From contig JBBDQU010000084.1 of NCBI GenBank assembly GCA_040905865.1, forward strand, positions 1 to 64,000: DNA of 64,000 nt, in the 5' to 3' direction. The translations under genes and the position numbers were made by a program. A model generated the notes under the pieces. It was not told the origin of the DNA. It searched no databases and saw only the letters and a program-made list of their open reading frames with translations. Position 1 is the first letter of the stretch. Every line of letters begins with the position of its first letter. Positions 62,831-64,000 of the stretch are shown one piece after another. Origin of the DNA: Alphaproteobacteria bacterium (GTDB taxonomy: Bacteria; Pseudomonadota; Alphaproteobacteria; UBA8366; GCA-2717185).

Positions 62831-64000
62831 ATGGCTATCGGCAGCGATACCCAAGGGACCGTGCGGCGCCCCAGCATCTGGAACGATCCAAAAACACGCG
62901 CCATCCTTTATCAGGCCATTGTCGTTGTCATTCTCACGCTGTTTGCCGCCTATTTCATAAACAATACCGCCGAAAATCTGGAACGGCGCGGCATTGCGTC
63001 CGGCTTTTCGTTTCTGAGTGCGCCGGCCGGTTTCGATGTCGGCATGTCGCCTTTTTTGAAATACGATCCCGCGACCGCGACGCACGGCACCGTGCTGATC
63101 GTCGGAATCCTCAATACGCTTCTCGTCGCTTTTACCGGAATAATCCTGGCGACGGTTGTCGGCTTCATCGTCGGGATTCTGCGGCTGTCGCCGAACTGGC
63201 TGGTCTCCAGGCTCGCTTATTGCTATGTGGAAACGCTGCGCAATATTCCGCTGCTTCTCCAACTCCTGTTCTGGTATGTCGCGGTCCTTGGAAGCCTGCC
63301 GAGCAAACGGGAAAGCATTTCCCTGTTCGACACATTCTTCCTGAATATCGAGGGGTTGTTCGGCCCGCTGCCGCTCCCGCAGCCGGGCTTCTGGGCCATT
63401 CCCGTCGCCGTCACGCTAGCCGTCGTCCTCGTCTTTGCCGTAAACCGCTGGGCGCGCCGCCGGCAGGATGCAACGGGACAGCAGTTCCCTGTATTTCCGG
63501 TGTCGGCCGGGCTGCTGATCGCGCTGCCGCTGATCACCGCGGCCGTCGCCGGCTTTCCGCTCGAATTCGAGCACCCGCAGCAGAACCGCTTCGGCTTGCG
63601 CGGCGGCATGATCATTCTGCCGGAATTCGCCGCCCTGGTGCTGGGGCTGAGCCTCTATACCGGTGCCTTCATCGCCGAAATCGTCCGCGCCGGAATCCAG
63701 GCCATCAATCGCGGACAGTCGGAGGCCGCGCATGCACTGGGACTGCGGCCCGGTCCGACATTGCGGCTGGTTATCATCCCCCAGGCGCTGCGGGTTATCG
63801 TTCCGCCCTTGACCAGCCAGTACCTGAACCTGACGAAGAATTCGTCGCTGGCGGTCGCCATCGGCGGCGCGGAAATCGTCGCGGTCTTCGCCGGCACCTC
63901 GCTCAACCAGGCTGGCCAGGCCATCGAGATCATCGCCATCACCATGGCGTTTTATCTGGCGGTCAGCCTGCTCATCTCGATGTTCATGAACTGGTACAAC
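62831..64000 (+). CDS. aapQ: General L-amino acid ABC transporter, permease AapQ (cut off by window end)
   Basis: The frame starts at the ATG at 62831, ten bases after AGGAG begins, and remains open to the last base (390 codons seen); AapQ is about 400 residues, so only the C terminus is missing. It has a HisM-type core: an N-terminal membrane segment, GTVLIVGILNTLLVAFTGII, ETLRNIPLLLQLLFWYVAVL, and the EAA loop EAAHALGLRPGPTLRLVIIP before LTSQYLNLTKNSSLAVAIGG. It is the partner of AapJ; aapM and aapP would be expected to the right of the window. Confidence 0.94.
   Translation, partial: MAIGSDTQGTVRRPSIWNDPKTRAILYQAIVVVILTLFAAYFINNTAENLERRGIASGFSFLSAPAGFDVGMSPFLKYDPATATHGTVLIVGILNTLLVAFTGIILATVVGFIVGILRLSPNWLVSRLAYCYVETLRNIPLLLQLLFWYVAVLGSLPSKRESISLFDTFFLNIEGLFGPLPLPQPGFWAIPVAVTLAVVLVFAVNRWARRRQDATGQQFPVFPVSAGLLIALPLITAAVAGFPLEFEHPQQNRFGLRGGMIILPEFAALVLGLSLYTGAFIAEIVRAGIQAINRGQSEAAHALGLRPGPTLRLVIIPQALRVIVPPLTSQYLNLTKNSSLAVAIGGAEIVAVFAGTSLNQAGQAIEIIAITMAFYLAVSLLISMFMNWYN

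Noticed and set aside
1-64000. CRISPR array, prophage or insertion sequence
   Set aside because: No regularly spaced repeats, cas, integrase, transposase or structural phage genes were seen on either strand.

Overview
The window looks like chromosomal DNA of a moderately GC-rich alphaproteobacterium, perhaps Rhodospirillales-like. The grounds are the rplM-rpsI-argC order, an S9 protein with an N-terminal extension, an Aap-type amino-acid transporter, glutamate synthase GltBD and a sigma-54-type flagellin promoter. Genes are dense and on mixed strands. I saw no CRISPR array, prophage or intact insertion sequence.

Layout. 0.1-4.3 kb: small metabolic genes (CMD protein, two luciferase-like monooxygenases, Nudix, HCCA-isomerase-like thioredoxin fold) and a remnant of an HpcH/HpaI aldolase. 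4.5-10.6 kb: gltB-gltD. 10.6-12.1 kb: a racemase-like protein and an SDR, both with altered catalytic residues. 12.3-17.9 kb: a complete peptide/opine-type ABC transporter with a strong hairpin after the binding-protein gene. 17.9-24.3 kb (minus strand): a putative redox operon encoding a di-heme-like membrane protein, a fused four-cluster ferredoxin/molybdopterin enzyme, both subunits of a class I CoA-transferase and a class III CoA-transferase. 24.5-28.9 kb: two D-2-hydroxyacid dehydrogenases, a thiol-dioxygenase-like cupin and two alpha/beta hydrolases, one lacking its nucleophile. 29.1-35.3 kb: a C1 module of formate-tetrahydrofolate ligase and a two-subunit NAD-type formate dehydrogenase with a fused beta subunit. 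35.3-42.6 kb: argC, rpsI and rplM on the minus strand; a divergent acyl-CoA/methionine-type group; then an NrtR-like regulator and nadA, with a candidate operator between them. 42.6-47.7 kb: VOC protein, MFS transporter, a broken formate/nitrite transporter, cutA, a B12-radical SAM/phosphatase operon and tRNA-Val. 47.8-57.7 kb: Na+/H+ antiporter with a cyclic-nucleotide-type domain, dehydrogenase, two paralogous amidohydrolases flanking a lone flagellin gene, D-threonine-aldolase-like enzyme, TauE-type exporter and cytochrome c. 57.8-64 kb: acyl-CoA genes and the start of an amino-acid ABC transporter, whose permease gene runs off the window end.

Taken together, the genes suggest a heterotroph taking up peptides and amino acids, handling CoA-activated acids and oxidising or assimilating formate. 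The most interesting locus is the molybdoenzyme/CoA-transferase operon at 17.95-24.3 kb. All functional calls come from reading translated sequence and motifs; no database search was run.
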